A stretch of DNA of 64,000 bases from Sporisorium sorghi. Its lineage: Eukaryota > Basidiomycota > Ustilaginomycetes > Ustilaginales > Ustilaginaceae. The stretch's first letter is position 1, and the number at the start of each line of letters is the position of its first letter. A model generated the notes under the pieces. That model did not search any database, was not told where the DNA came from, and saw nothing but the letters and a program-made list of their open reading frames with translations. Location: assembly GCA_023212695.1 (NCBI GenBank), contig JALCCG010000011.1, positions 62,001-126,000 on the forward strand. The letters are read 5' to 3'. Both the position numbers and the translations under genes were made by a program. Positions 11,993 to 19,871 of this stretch are shown here, in pieces.

Positions 11993-12616
11993 GGGTCTCA
12001 CGTTCGAATACGCATCTTAGAAGCTCGTTGCTTGTCTCAAAGAATCGAATCTCTGTCATGGACTATCTATGATATCGCATCCTTGTGAAGCGTGCATTGC
12101 TTGTGAGTCGATGAGATGATGAGATGGTCAAGGCGGATCGTTCGGCTTGATGAGCAGCGACGTTTTTGGCGAGCGCTCCGTGTGGAGAAAAGCGCTTCCA
12201 AACGCCGGTTCCATCTGAGAAAAAAACGCGCGCGAGTGATGATGGTGTTGTTCGCTCGCTTTCTTCTCTTCCCCTCGCTCATATGCACTCTGCAGCATCG
12301 AAGTCTCTTGCACCACACAGAGATGCACCGTTGACCACCCACCGCATACCCATCGGATTCTTCTTGCTCGACACCGATATACCAGCCGGCATTGCGGTTG
12401 CGGAAACAACCAACTTCACGTTCCGCACTGGCGATCATCATCAGCATCGACTCGAGCTACGCACGGGACATTTCTCTATCATCCGGACCCGCCGCCAAAT
12501 GTTCGACTCCGAGACGGTCACCATGCAGCACAGTTGGGCGGTAGACGATCGACTATTGACATAACAACCCAGACTATCATCGCAATACAGCAGAGCGGAC
12601 TGCACCACCGCGCAAA
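11993..12616. other. Intergenic region between TBC gene and elongin-A gene
   Basis: 624 bp with several short overlapping open frames, none with domain or composition support. It probably contains the TBC 3' UTR and the elongin-A promoter. I see no RNA gene or repeat of note. Confidence 0.45.
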
Positions 12617-14371
12617 ATGAAGGACTGGAGGCGCTCGCCCGAGCCTCCGGGCATGATGGGCGTGCAATCTGCCACGTACGAGATCCAAGGCAACTGGGGG
12701 CAGCCTGACGAGCTTTCCTCCGACCCCGCCTCGCCGCTGCCTCACACGACGCCATCCTTGCGCCCTCCGCAACCTCCAGCTCAGCAGCCGGGGCACCGGA
12801 GCCTGTACGCAATGAGCCTGCGCGTGATCCTGCGCAACCTGTCCTCCGTACAGGACCTCGGCGTGCTTCCCTATCGCCACGCCAAACCGATCCTGGAAGA
12901 GTGCCGGATCTCGCAGCTGATCCAGCTGGAGGAGGCGTCGCCGCACCTGCTGGCGCACACGGGCGAGATCTGGCGCCGCAACTGTCTACGCGATTTCCTT
13001 GAGCTCCGTCGCAAGTACACCGGTGACACGCCCGCAAAAGAGCCGAAGAGCTGGCGCAAGCTGTACCTGCGCACGTGGGGGGAGATCGAGCAGGCGAAAA
13101 CCGACGCCGCGAGGCGCATCAAGGACAAGTACGAGCAGCACCGCGCCGAGAAGGAGGCCAAGAAGCTCGTGGTGCGCGATCGGCCGCTGCTGTCTAAGGC
13201 GGCAAGAGCGGGCGGACGTAAGTTCGGTGCGGTGGCCGGGGCAGCCGGGGTGAGCAAGGGCCAGAGCCTGCTGAACAAGGCACGCTCGGGCAGTGCAGCA
13301 CAGGCGAAGCTCACCGCGAACCCGCGCGCGGGGACGCCGTTCAGAACGCAGGGCAGGAGCAGGGCTGTCGGGGCGGAAATCGCGCCTGAGGCTGCAGGGG
13401 TCGAGGTGAGGCAGACGGTGCGCCCGATGGTGGCGCCGCGCAGAGTGCTGGGTGGGCCGAGCGAGGGGCTGGCGAGGATGAAGGAGTTCACGCGGCAGAG
13501 GGAAGGCGAGCCGGCTGCGTCGGTACAGCCTTCCAATCGAAGATCTGTAGCTCAACGAGCGGACGGTGGCGGGGCGGCTACGGCAGCGGCAGGAACCGAA
13601 TCGATCGCAGCAGTGCCGCGCATCAAGCCGCGCGAAGTGGCAGCTGCACCCGCGCTCACCTCACCAAGAGATCGACTCAAACCAACGACGTCGTCACCAT
13701 CAACAGACAGCACGAGAAGACCAGCATCGCCACCACCAGACATCGCACGCACCGAACGCCGCAAACTCGACTTTTTCGGCGGCAGCGCTGCCCGCTCCTC
13801 ACCGTCAAACTCTGTCGCCAGCAGCAGCAACAGTAGTCCGCGCGGTGGACTGTCGCCTCTATCGCCCGGGTCGGCGGTGCAGGTGCGCGGGATGAAGCGA
13901 GCGCACAGCCAGAGCGTCACGGCGGAGGCGGTGGAGAGGAAAGGAGGCAGTGGTAGCAGCGGTTCGAAGGGTTTGGGTTCTCCACCGGCGGCGGGCTCGG
14001 GCGTGCCGTTCTTTGCGAGTCGCGCGGCAGCGGCGGGAGGGGGAAATGGTGGTGTTCGCGTGGTGCACGCCAAACGCGCCCGTGTACAGGAGCGCTCGAT
14101 GGAAGCAGGGTCGTCGTCGCCGCCTCCGCCTCCTCCAGCAGCAGCAGCAGAGCCGCCCACGAGCAGCAATCGTAGACAGGACACCGGCCCACCCGTCAGA
14201 CGGCCCAGCAGCAGCGCGAGCACTTCAAGACCCCCACCGGCGAAACAGGCTGATACACGCCTAGCACGGGCATCGCCCGCTGCGCTATCATCGATCTTTA
14301 TGCCAGCGTCGTCCTCGGGCGCGGCGACATATCGGAATGGCACGGGTCGGAACGGGTCCAGTCGCTCGTAG
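12617..14371 (+). CDS. ELA1: Elongin-A-like protein
   Basis: A 584-residue single-exon protein. The elongin A region covers about residues 66-180: it has the LPYRHAKPILEEC box, the helix ISQLIQLEEASPHLL and the GEIWRRNCLRDF segment that match the conserved core. Such proteins pair with elongin C (Skp1-like fold). In yeast Ela1-Elc1-Cul3 this ubiquitinates stalled RNA polymerase II; in animals elongin also stimulates elongation. The basic helix after the domain (KDKYEQHRAEKEAKK) is typical. The C-terminal 350 residues are disordered (Ser, Pro, Ala, Gly). The start at 12617 is the first ATG. An in-frame ATG at 12812 directly precedes the domain and would remove a Pro-rich N-terminus. Confidence 0.82.
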   Translation: MKDWRRSPEPPGMMGVQSATYEIQGNWGQPDELSSDPASPLPHTTPSLRPPQPPAQQPGHRSLYAMSLRVILRNLSSVQDLGVLPYRHAKPILEECRISQLIQLEEASPHLLAHTGEIWRRNCLRDFLELRRKYTGDTPAKEPKSWRKLYLRTWGEIEQAKTDAARRIKDKYEQHRAEKEAKKLVVRDRPLLSKAARAGGRKFGAVAGAAGVSKGQSLLNKARSGSAAQAKLTANPRAGTPFRTQGRSRAVGAEIAPEAAGVEVRQTVRPMVAPRRVLGGPSEGLARMKEFTRQREGEPAASVQPSNRRSVAQRADGGGAATAAAGTESIAAVPRIKPREVAAAPALTSPRDRLKPTTSSPSTDSTRRPASPPPDIARTERRKLDFFGGSAARSSPSNSVASSSNSSPRGGLSPLSPGSAVQVRGMKRAHSQSVTAEAVERKGGSGSSGSKGLGSPPAAGSGVPFFASRAAAAGGGNGGVRVVHAKRARVQERSMEAGSSSPPPPPPAAAAEPPTSSNRRQDTGPPVRRPSSSASTSRPPPAKQADTRLARASPAALSSIFMPASSSGAATYRNGTGRNGSSRS

Positions 14372-15182
14372 AGCTGCTGAAAGGCGCTGGTGCTTGCTCA
14401 GTATGGCTTCACTTCCGAGAATCAGGAGATGCTTTTTGTACAACAGTGGATGCTCTCGTTGCAATGTGTGCTTTCTATATGGAATTCGTCGCAGTGTTTC
14501 TCGTGGAGAAGGTGTCGAGATGGGAGTGAGGGATGAGATTGGATGGCTGAGGTGGGAAGCAAGGGTCCGAGGGCGGCAGAGCGGCAGCGCACAGCGAACT
14601 GACGTCAACTGGCTTTATCTCTGCGGGAAATTTTATTTTTAGATTTAAAAAAATACCGCTTCGCACAGGATGAAACCGGGGCTTCGACCGTCCCGAGTCG
14701 CAGCTAGTCGTTGTCTAGCGTCCCGAATGGAAGTCTCCATCGGCATGTGATGAGCGAAAGGAGGAGGGGAGCAGGTGTGAGGTAAAAGGATGCTTGCGAG
14801 CGAGACGCCAAGCACCGCGGTTGTGCTTCGGAAAGCTGGGCGTCATCGGGATCTTTTTTTTTTTTTTTTTTTTTTTTTTGTTCTGGGCGCCGGAGCGGTG
14901 TGGAGGTTCAAGGTTCCAAGGTGGGGCTTTTTTTTTTTTTTTTTTTCTCGGCAGGTGCACAGCCCGCGATGGTCTCGTGCGACATCGATTCATCACTACC
15001 ACCATCATCATCGTCCACGCCCTTACACCTTGGATACATCAACGATTGCAGAAGTCTCGTCAAGAAACAAAAATCGTGACTTTGAAGCGTACGAATCGAA
15101 CGACGCCTGTCGCCTAGCTTTCCTGCGCTTCAGTCTCTAAGCGCTCCTTTAACGCATACAGCACGCTCGCAAATCCAGCAAG
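14372..15182. other. Intergenic region with long T tracts
   Basis: 811 bp without a supported gene. Contains T26 at 14854-14879 and T19 at 14928-14946, which create lysine- or phenylalanine-run artefact ORFs. The 3' part is the promoter and leader of the zinc-ribbon gene. Confidence 0.5.
14854..14946. repeat. Two homopolymer T tracts (26 and 19 nt)
   Basis: T26 at 14854-14879 and T19 at 14928-14946, separated by 48 bp of GC-rich sequence. They lie about 240 bp upstream of the zinc-ribbon start. Such tracts are typically nucleosome-depleting in fungal promoters. Exact lengths may be affected by sequencing slippage. Confidence 0.85.
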
Positions 15183-15608
15183 ATGGTAAGCATCGCCTTT
15201 GCACGCTGTGTCCGCCTCTACACTCCTCGCTAACTCATTCTCTCTCCCCCCGTTCCTTCGGCGCAGGACTTCTGCTTCTTCATCCCGATCATCTTCGGCT
15301 GCCCGACCAAGATCAAACAAGAAGGCGATGGATCCGCCCGCGTCTGCCCGCGCTGCCAAAACGCGCAGGTGGTGCAAGCAAAGGCACGCACGTGGTTCGA
15401 GCTCTGCTGGATCCCGCTCATCCCCATGAAGAGCAAGCATATCTACATCTGTAATATCTGCCAGTGGCAGGCACCGCAGGACGGCGGGTACCAGCCCCAG
15501 ATGGCGCAAGGATTTGGAGGGCACCAGGGCTACCCGCAGCAGCCGCAGCAGTATGGGTATGGTCCGCCGCAAGGCCAAGCGTACGGGTACCCGCCGCCTA
15601 AGCAGTGA
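15183..15608 (+). CDS. Small zinc-ribbon protein with P/Q/G/Y-rich tail
   Basis: Spliced: exon 1 is only the ATG (15183-15185), then an 81 bp intron (GTAAGC...GCGCAG), then exon 2 at 15267-15608, for 114 residues. The N-terminus DFCFFIPIIFGCPTK is hydrophobic and is followed by paired CPRC and CNIC knuckles, i.e. a four-cysteine zinc ribbon of the small zinc-ribbon_15 type found across fungi. The C-terminal 40 residues are repeats of Pro, Gln, Gly and Tyr. Function in the family is not established. The start is supported because exon 2 is open but has no ATG before the conserved region, and ATG joined to GAC at a consensus donor gives the expected MDFCFF N-terminus. It converges with chorismate mutase. 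Confidence 0.85.
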
Positions 15609-15829
15609 GGTGGTGTAGTGGTCTTGGCTCGGAATGTATCAGTTTTGCTTGATGATGGCTGAGAGTCGAATGTGTGTGTGCGAGAGGGGCGGTCTGATGA
15701 TCGCTCATGAGCACACGAGCTTTAGGGAAGCTGTTTCTCGTGTCAAAGTGAACCCAAGCCCGCTCGTTCAACCACTCCAGCATCCCGCACGCACATCAAG
15801 AGCATCCCATCCGTTCTACGCCCTCGAAT

Positions 15830-16969
15830 CTATTTAACAAACTTATTCGTCCGCAGCATGTCGTCAATCTTCTCCTTTTCCACCCCCTCCAACCTGGTCA
15901 ACAGGTAATCCACCTCAACCTCCTTCGTCAGCGGAATAACGAAAGTCCTGTAAATGCCCACGACAGTCTCGACCTCGATCTTGCGCTCCTTCTCGCGCTC
16001 CTCCGGGTTGGCGCCCGGGCGGTCCATATCTTGACCGTACACTTTGGCCTTCTCAGCGAGACGCACGAGGAGAGCCGCTTCAACGGCGGGTTTGGTGATG
16101 AGCCTCGCGAGCGCGTCGCGGTTCGGGTTGAGGATGTGCGGGATGAACGCTGCGGGTTCTGCGCGGAACTTGGATTCGGAGACGAACATCCCTGGGGAGA
16201 AGGGGTCATGGGCAGTAGAGGAGAGGAAAGGAGTCAGCTTGAGGTGTCGGGAAAGGATGAGGAGAAGCGACACCTACCGAAATGGATCCTTCGACTCAGC
16301 GCGGACAGCACCTCGATGTCGCGGATTGCCGAAGAGCCGTAGTGTCCATCGTCGGCGTTCTGTTTGTGAGGCAAAGAAAGAGAGGCAAGTCAGAATGGCA
16401 CTAGCTGGCGATGCGACGATTCGGGTGGCAAGCTCGACCTACCTCTCCAAGCGTCTTGGTGATATCGGGGATGATCGAGTCGACGTAAAACTTGAGGATC
16501 TGGTCGTTGACGTTGACGGAATGCTTCCATAGCAGTTCTGGATATTTGACAGGTGCAAGGATGGGCTTAGGAAGCAGCTTTGGGTCCGTAAAGGGGTATT
16601 CGTCCGGGCTGTCTTGCGGCAAAAAAAAAAAAAGAGCGGGTCAGTTCAGCGCAACCTCTTTCGCTGGAGATTGTGGGCGCTGGCGAAAACTTACGCTTCG
16701 AAACGTCGTACTTTGGCATGCGTGCTCTCGGTCTCCTTCAAGAACCACGCCAGCCACGAGCTGTTCCAACCTTCTCGCTCCTTGAGCTCGGGAAAGCCGT
16801 CGGGGAGGTAGCACTTGGCATTGCGTGCAAATTGTGCTCGCTCAATGAGCTGGAAGACGATGGTCTCCTCGAGTCGGATGAGCACCGCACGGATATTGTC
16901 GAGCGAGAGGATCTCTTCTGTGGTGGCAGAGTGGATGTCGAGCGTGTGCATGTTGCTGTGGCTGCTCAT
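15830..16969 (-). CDS. ARO7: Chorismate mutase (AroQ fold), cytosolic
   Basis: Converts chorismate to prephenate, the first committed step to Phe and Tyr. Four exons: 16969-16695, 16608-16443, 16359-16278 and 16191-15830. The introns are 83-86 bp with good GT-AG borders, and splicing keeps one frame of 294 residues. Family segments appear in order: [19 protein letters not shown] at the N-terminus, RRFEAPDEYPF across the first junction, [18 protein letters not shown] across the third, and [20 protein letters not shown] near the end. They parallel yeast Aro7, including the allosteric-type architecture. The N-terminus has no signal peptide, so this is the housekeeping enzyme rather than a secreted smut chorismate mutase of the Cmu1 type. 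None of the shorter open frames alone covers the protein. Confidence 0.95.
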
Positions 16970-17878
16970 CGGCACGACCAAGGGGAAGGATGCGGTTGCG
17001 GTAGGGGGGAAAAGGGAGGAGAACGAGTGGTTTTGAGGGGAAAAGTTGAGCTGGGTGGCGTGGCTGAGTCGAGAAAGTGTGCGTGTGTGTGTGTGTGTGT
17101 TGCGGTGGTTCCGATGAGGGTTGCTCCGAAGCGTGATGGTGTGTGTGGGAAGATATGGAGAGACAGAGAGAGAGAGAGAGAGTCTCCGGTGGCGATTCAA
17201 GATTGACAATATGGCAAGTGTGTGTGTGTGTGTGTGGTGCGTGAGATGTCAATTGACCGATCAATTCTTCTGTCAAAAGAAATGGCGCATGCGAGCCCTG
17301 AATCGGCTCTTCCCATGCATCTTTCGGACGAGGCCCGAGGGTCCATTCACGCGCGCTGCACCAGCTCCTCAAACAAAAGTTGCCCACTCGCTTTTCTCCT
17401 CTCTCTCTCTCTCTCTCTCTTTCCCTCTTTCCCTCTTTCCCTCCCATCTCCATCAAGTCAGAAACAATGACAGCTTCATCTCACCAAATTGGCCGAGCCT
17501 CGTCCAACTCGGAACCCGCACCGGAGACACTCCCACCGCAACCGACCCGCGCTGGCGTGTTGTGTTGTACTGTAGCTTTTGACTCAACTCTTTTCAGTAG
17601 ACACACCCACACAGCACCACATGACTGCCTTGGAGCGATCGACACCCGGCTACGTCGTGCGAGATGAAGTTGCACTCACGGTGGCGCCATCAGCTTGACC
17701 GGCGTATCGCGCATACTCACTAGTCAACCACCGGGCATCCAGACCACACCGAGCCGGCAAAGCGCACAGTAACAAGGCATGACAATTGGGGTCAGGTTGC
17801 TATGAACTGCATGGTGGGTCGGGAAAGCGACTGCATGACAAAAGGCTCCGACCGGCGACCAAACTGTTCGCAAACTAA
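16970..17878. other. Intergenic region with dinucleotide repeats
   Basis: 909 bp between the chorismate mutase start and the UBLCP1 stop. Contains (GT)n at about 17079-17100 and 17219-17238, (GA)n at 17162-17182 and a long CT tract at about 17396-17440. No supported gene; the open frames are repeat artefacts. Confidence 0.5.
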
Positions 17879-19054
17879 CTACACTTCGGGACCCGCAAAG
17901 TTCTTCCACTCGTTGTGCATATGCTGATACTTGGTAAAGTCCTCGACGCTCGGGTGCGCCAGCTGCAGCAGATACCTTCGCAGAGCCACAAACTCGGTGT
18001 CAAGCTTGGGCGAGTCCTTGTACGCCTTGATCTTGAGGCCGTTCTTGGGATTCATGGCAAAGTTGCGGCTGAGATCGTCAATGTGAATCGTGTTGTGGCG
18101 TCCGTACACTTGGGGCCACCTGCGCCAGATGAACTCGAGCGCCTTGACCTCATGCTTGCCCGCTTTCGACTGGATGCGGAACATGGGTGTGCGGTCGATG
18201 ACAAACGAAATGTTGTAGTCCGGATTGCCGAGCATGTTGAGCTCCACCAGCTTGATCTCGAGCCAGCGCCACGAGGTCTGCGACCACACGCAAATGTCGT
18301 AGTGCGGATAGACGGCTTTGAGCAGCTCGTGCAGTCCCGGTCGAGCCGCGAGCGCTGCGGGCGAGTTGGCGTCGAGCAGTCGTTTGGTGTCGGCGATGCA
18401 GTAGTCGAGATCGAGCACGAGCAGCTTCTTGCCCGGTCTAGGCGGATTGATGATGGGAAAGTCTGAGAATCGACGGATGACTTTATCGAGTTGGGCGAGG
18501 TTTTTGGGATCTTTATGCGGAGGCAGCTTGGGTTGTTCTTTCTCGTCGCCTTTGGGCAGCTCGAGGTAGTTGAGGTCGTGCGCCGTGTCTGCTTGATCGC
18601 CCGAGAGAATGCTGGGGATGGTTTGATCCTTGAAACGATCCGCCTCGGGTGTGCCCAGGAGCGTGAATTGCACTGTGATCTTGCACGCTTGGTCGGCATC
18701 AGCTGCAGTGTCGGTGGTGATGCCTTCTGCTTTGGTGGGAGCAGGACGTGCTCGCAGTGCGGCAGGCGCGTACGGGATGGTGCCGAGTTCCGTTTCGTCG
18801 CTGGGCTGCTTGCCCTTGACGAGACCAAGGAGCTTCTGGCTGTCAGGCGGCACATCGGTCATGGAGTAGAGGATCGCCTTGAGATCTGCCACAGTCTCAT
18901 CTTCGGCTAGCCTTGCCGACAACAAGGTGCGCTGATACTTGATCGAAAAGCCGATCATGGGTGCGCTCGATGTGTTGCCGTCCACCTCGACATCCTGAGG
19001 ATCCGACGGCGGGGTGAGACGCGAGGGCCCAGCCTCGGACGATGCTTGCGACAT
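17879..19054 (-). CDS. Ubiquitin-like domain CTD-type phosphatase (UBLCP1-like)
   Basis: A 391-residue, single-exon protein. The N-terminal ubiquitin-like domain covers about residues 33-105 (IGFSIKYQRTLLSARLAEDE, with a KLLGLVKGK strand). The C-terminal FCP/SCP-type HAD phosphatase spans about residues 205-370. Human UBLCP1 binds Rpn1 through its UBL and dephosphorylates 26S proteasomes in the nucleus. Conserved parts include KKLLVLDLDY, RPGLHELL, the CVWSQTSWRWLEIK strand and the IHIDDLSRNFAMNP motif. The odd point is the catalytic signature: the two aspartates of DxDxT are present, but the Thr position is Cys (DLDYC). Both Asp residues are kept, so activity is plausible. The domain pair makes the assignment strong; the functional effect of Cys is unknown. 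Confidence 0.9.
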   Translation of the reverse strand: MSQASSEAGPSRLTPPSDPQDVEVDGNTSSAPMIGFSIKYQRTLLSARLAEDETVADLKAILYSMTDVPPDSQKLLGLVKGKQPSDETELGTIPYAPAALRARPAPTKAEGITTDTAADADQACKITVQFTLLGTPEADRFKDQTIPSILSGDQADTAHDLNYLELPKGDEKEQPKLPPHKDPKNLAQLDKVIRRFSDFPIINPPRPGKKLLVLDLDYCIADTKRLLDANSPAALAARPGLHELLKAVYPHYDICVWSQTSWRWLEIKLVELNMLGNPDYNISFVIDRTPMFRIQSKAGKHEVKALEFIWRRWPQVYGRHNTIHIDDLSRNFAMNPKNGLKIKAYKDSPKLDTEFVALRRYLLQLAHPSVEDFTKYQHMHNEWKNFAGPEV

Positions 19055-19389
19055 CCTTGGGGTTGCGTGGGTGTGAGTGTATGCTAGTCGTGGTGGATGG
19101 GAAGGAAACCTGACGATGTGCGGCGCTGCGCATTCTGTTCTTGGATTGTGGCTGAACTGCGATTCAATGTGACTTCAGACTTGGTCGAGCAAACGGTGCG
19201 CTGCGCAATGCTTTCGAGGACCCTGCTGCAGCGCCAACTCCGCTGACTGATCCGCTTCCAAAGCAGCCTTTCCTCGAGATCAACACCTCGCGCGGCTGCA
19301 CGCGACTTTGAGAAAATCTAGCAATGTTTGATCCTTGACATTCACAACGAAGCCAAAAAAAAAGAAAAAAAAAAAAAAAAAAAAAAAAA

Positions 19390-19423
<34 letters not shown>

Positions 19424-19871
19424 AATCAAAAAAAAAAAATCAAAAATCAAAAATCACTGCGCTGCTCAGGCGTCAAGCTCAGCTGCTCAAGACAGCTCAA
19501 ATCCCTTCGTGCCTCCCAGCCAGCCAGCGAGCCAGCCCGTCCTTTCCTGGCTTGAGCGGGCTCGCGACTCAGACCAACACTCGCAAAATCACACAAGGCA
19601 CACTTTCCCGCACAGCGAGACACTTTCCTTTCAAACACTCTTTTGCCATCTTCATTTCTTATCACCATCGTCATCGCCATCGTCCTCAGTCCACCTTGCT
19701 CATCTTCATCCTCACTGCTGGCTCCAACGGCGTTTAGATCGCTTCTAGCAAAAAACACATCGAGGGGTGTAGAGTTGGTGTCTCCAAGGTCGGCTTGCAT
19801 GGCCGTGCAACTCGCCCTGTTATCAACGGCTTCCTTCCTTCTCTCAACCCATCTCTCCACCCTCATCGACC
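19055..19871. promoter_or_regulatory. Divergent UBLCP1/kinesin intergenic region with A-rich tract
   Basis: 817 bp between divergent starts. Its main feature is an almost pure A tract at 19355-19439, broken by single G, C and T bases. A CT/CAT-rich leader lies upstream of the kinesin start. No supported gene. Confidence 0.5.
19355..19439. repeat. 85-nt A-rich tract
   Basis: Nearly homopolymeric A run interrupted at a few positions by G, C or T, inside the divergent promoter upstream of kinesin-1. It creates an artefact poly-lysine ORF. Confidence 0.9.
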
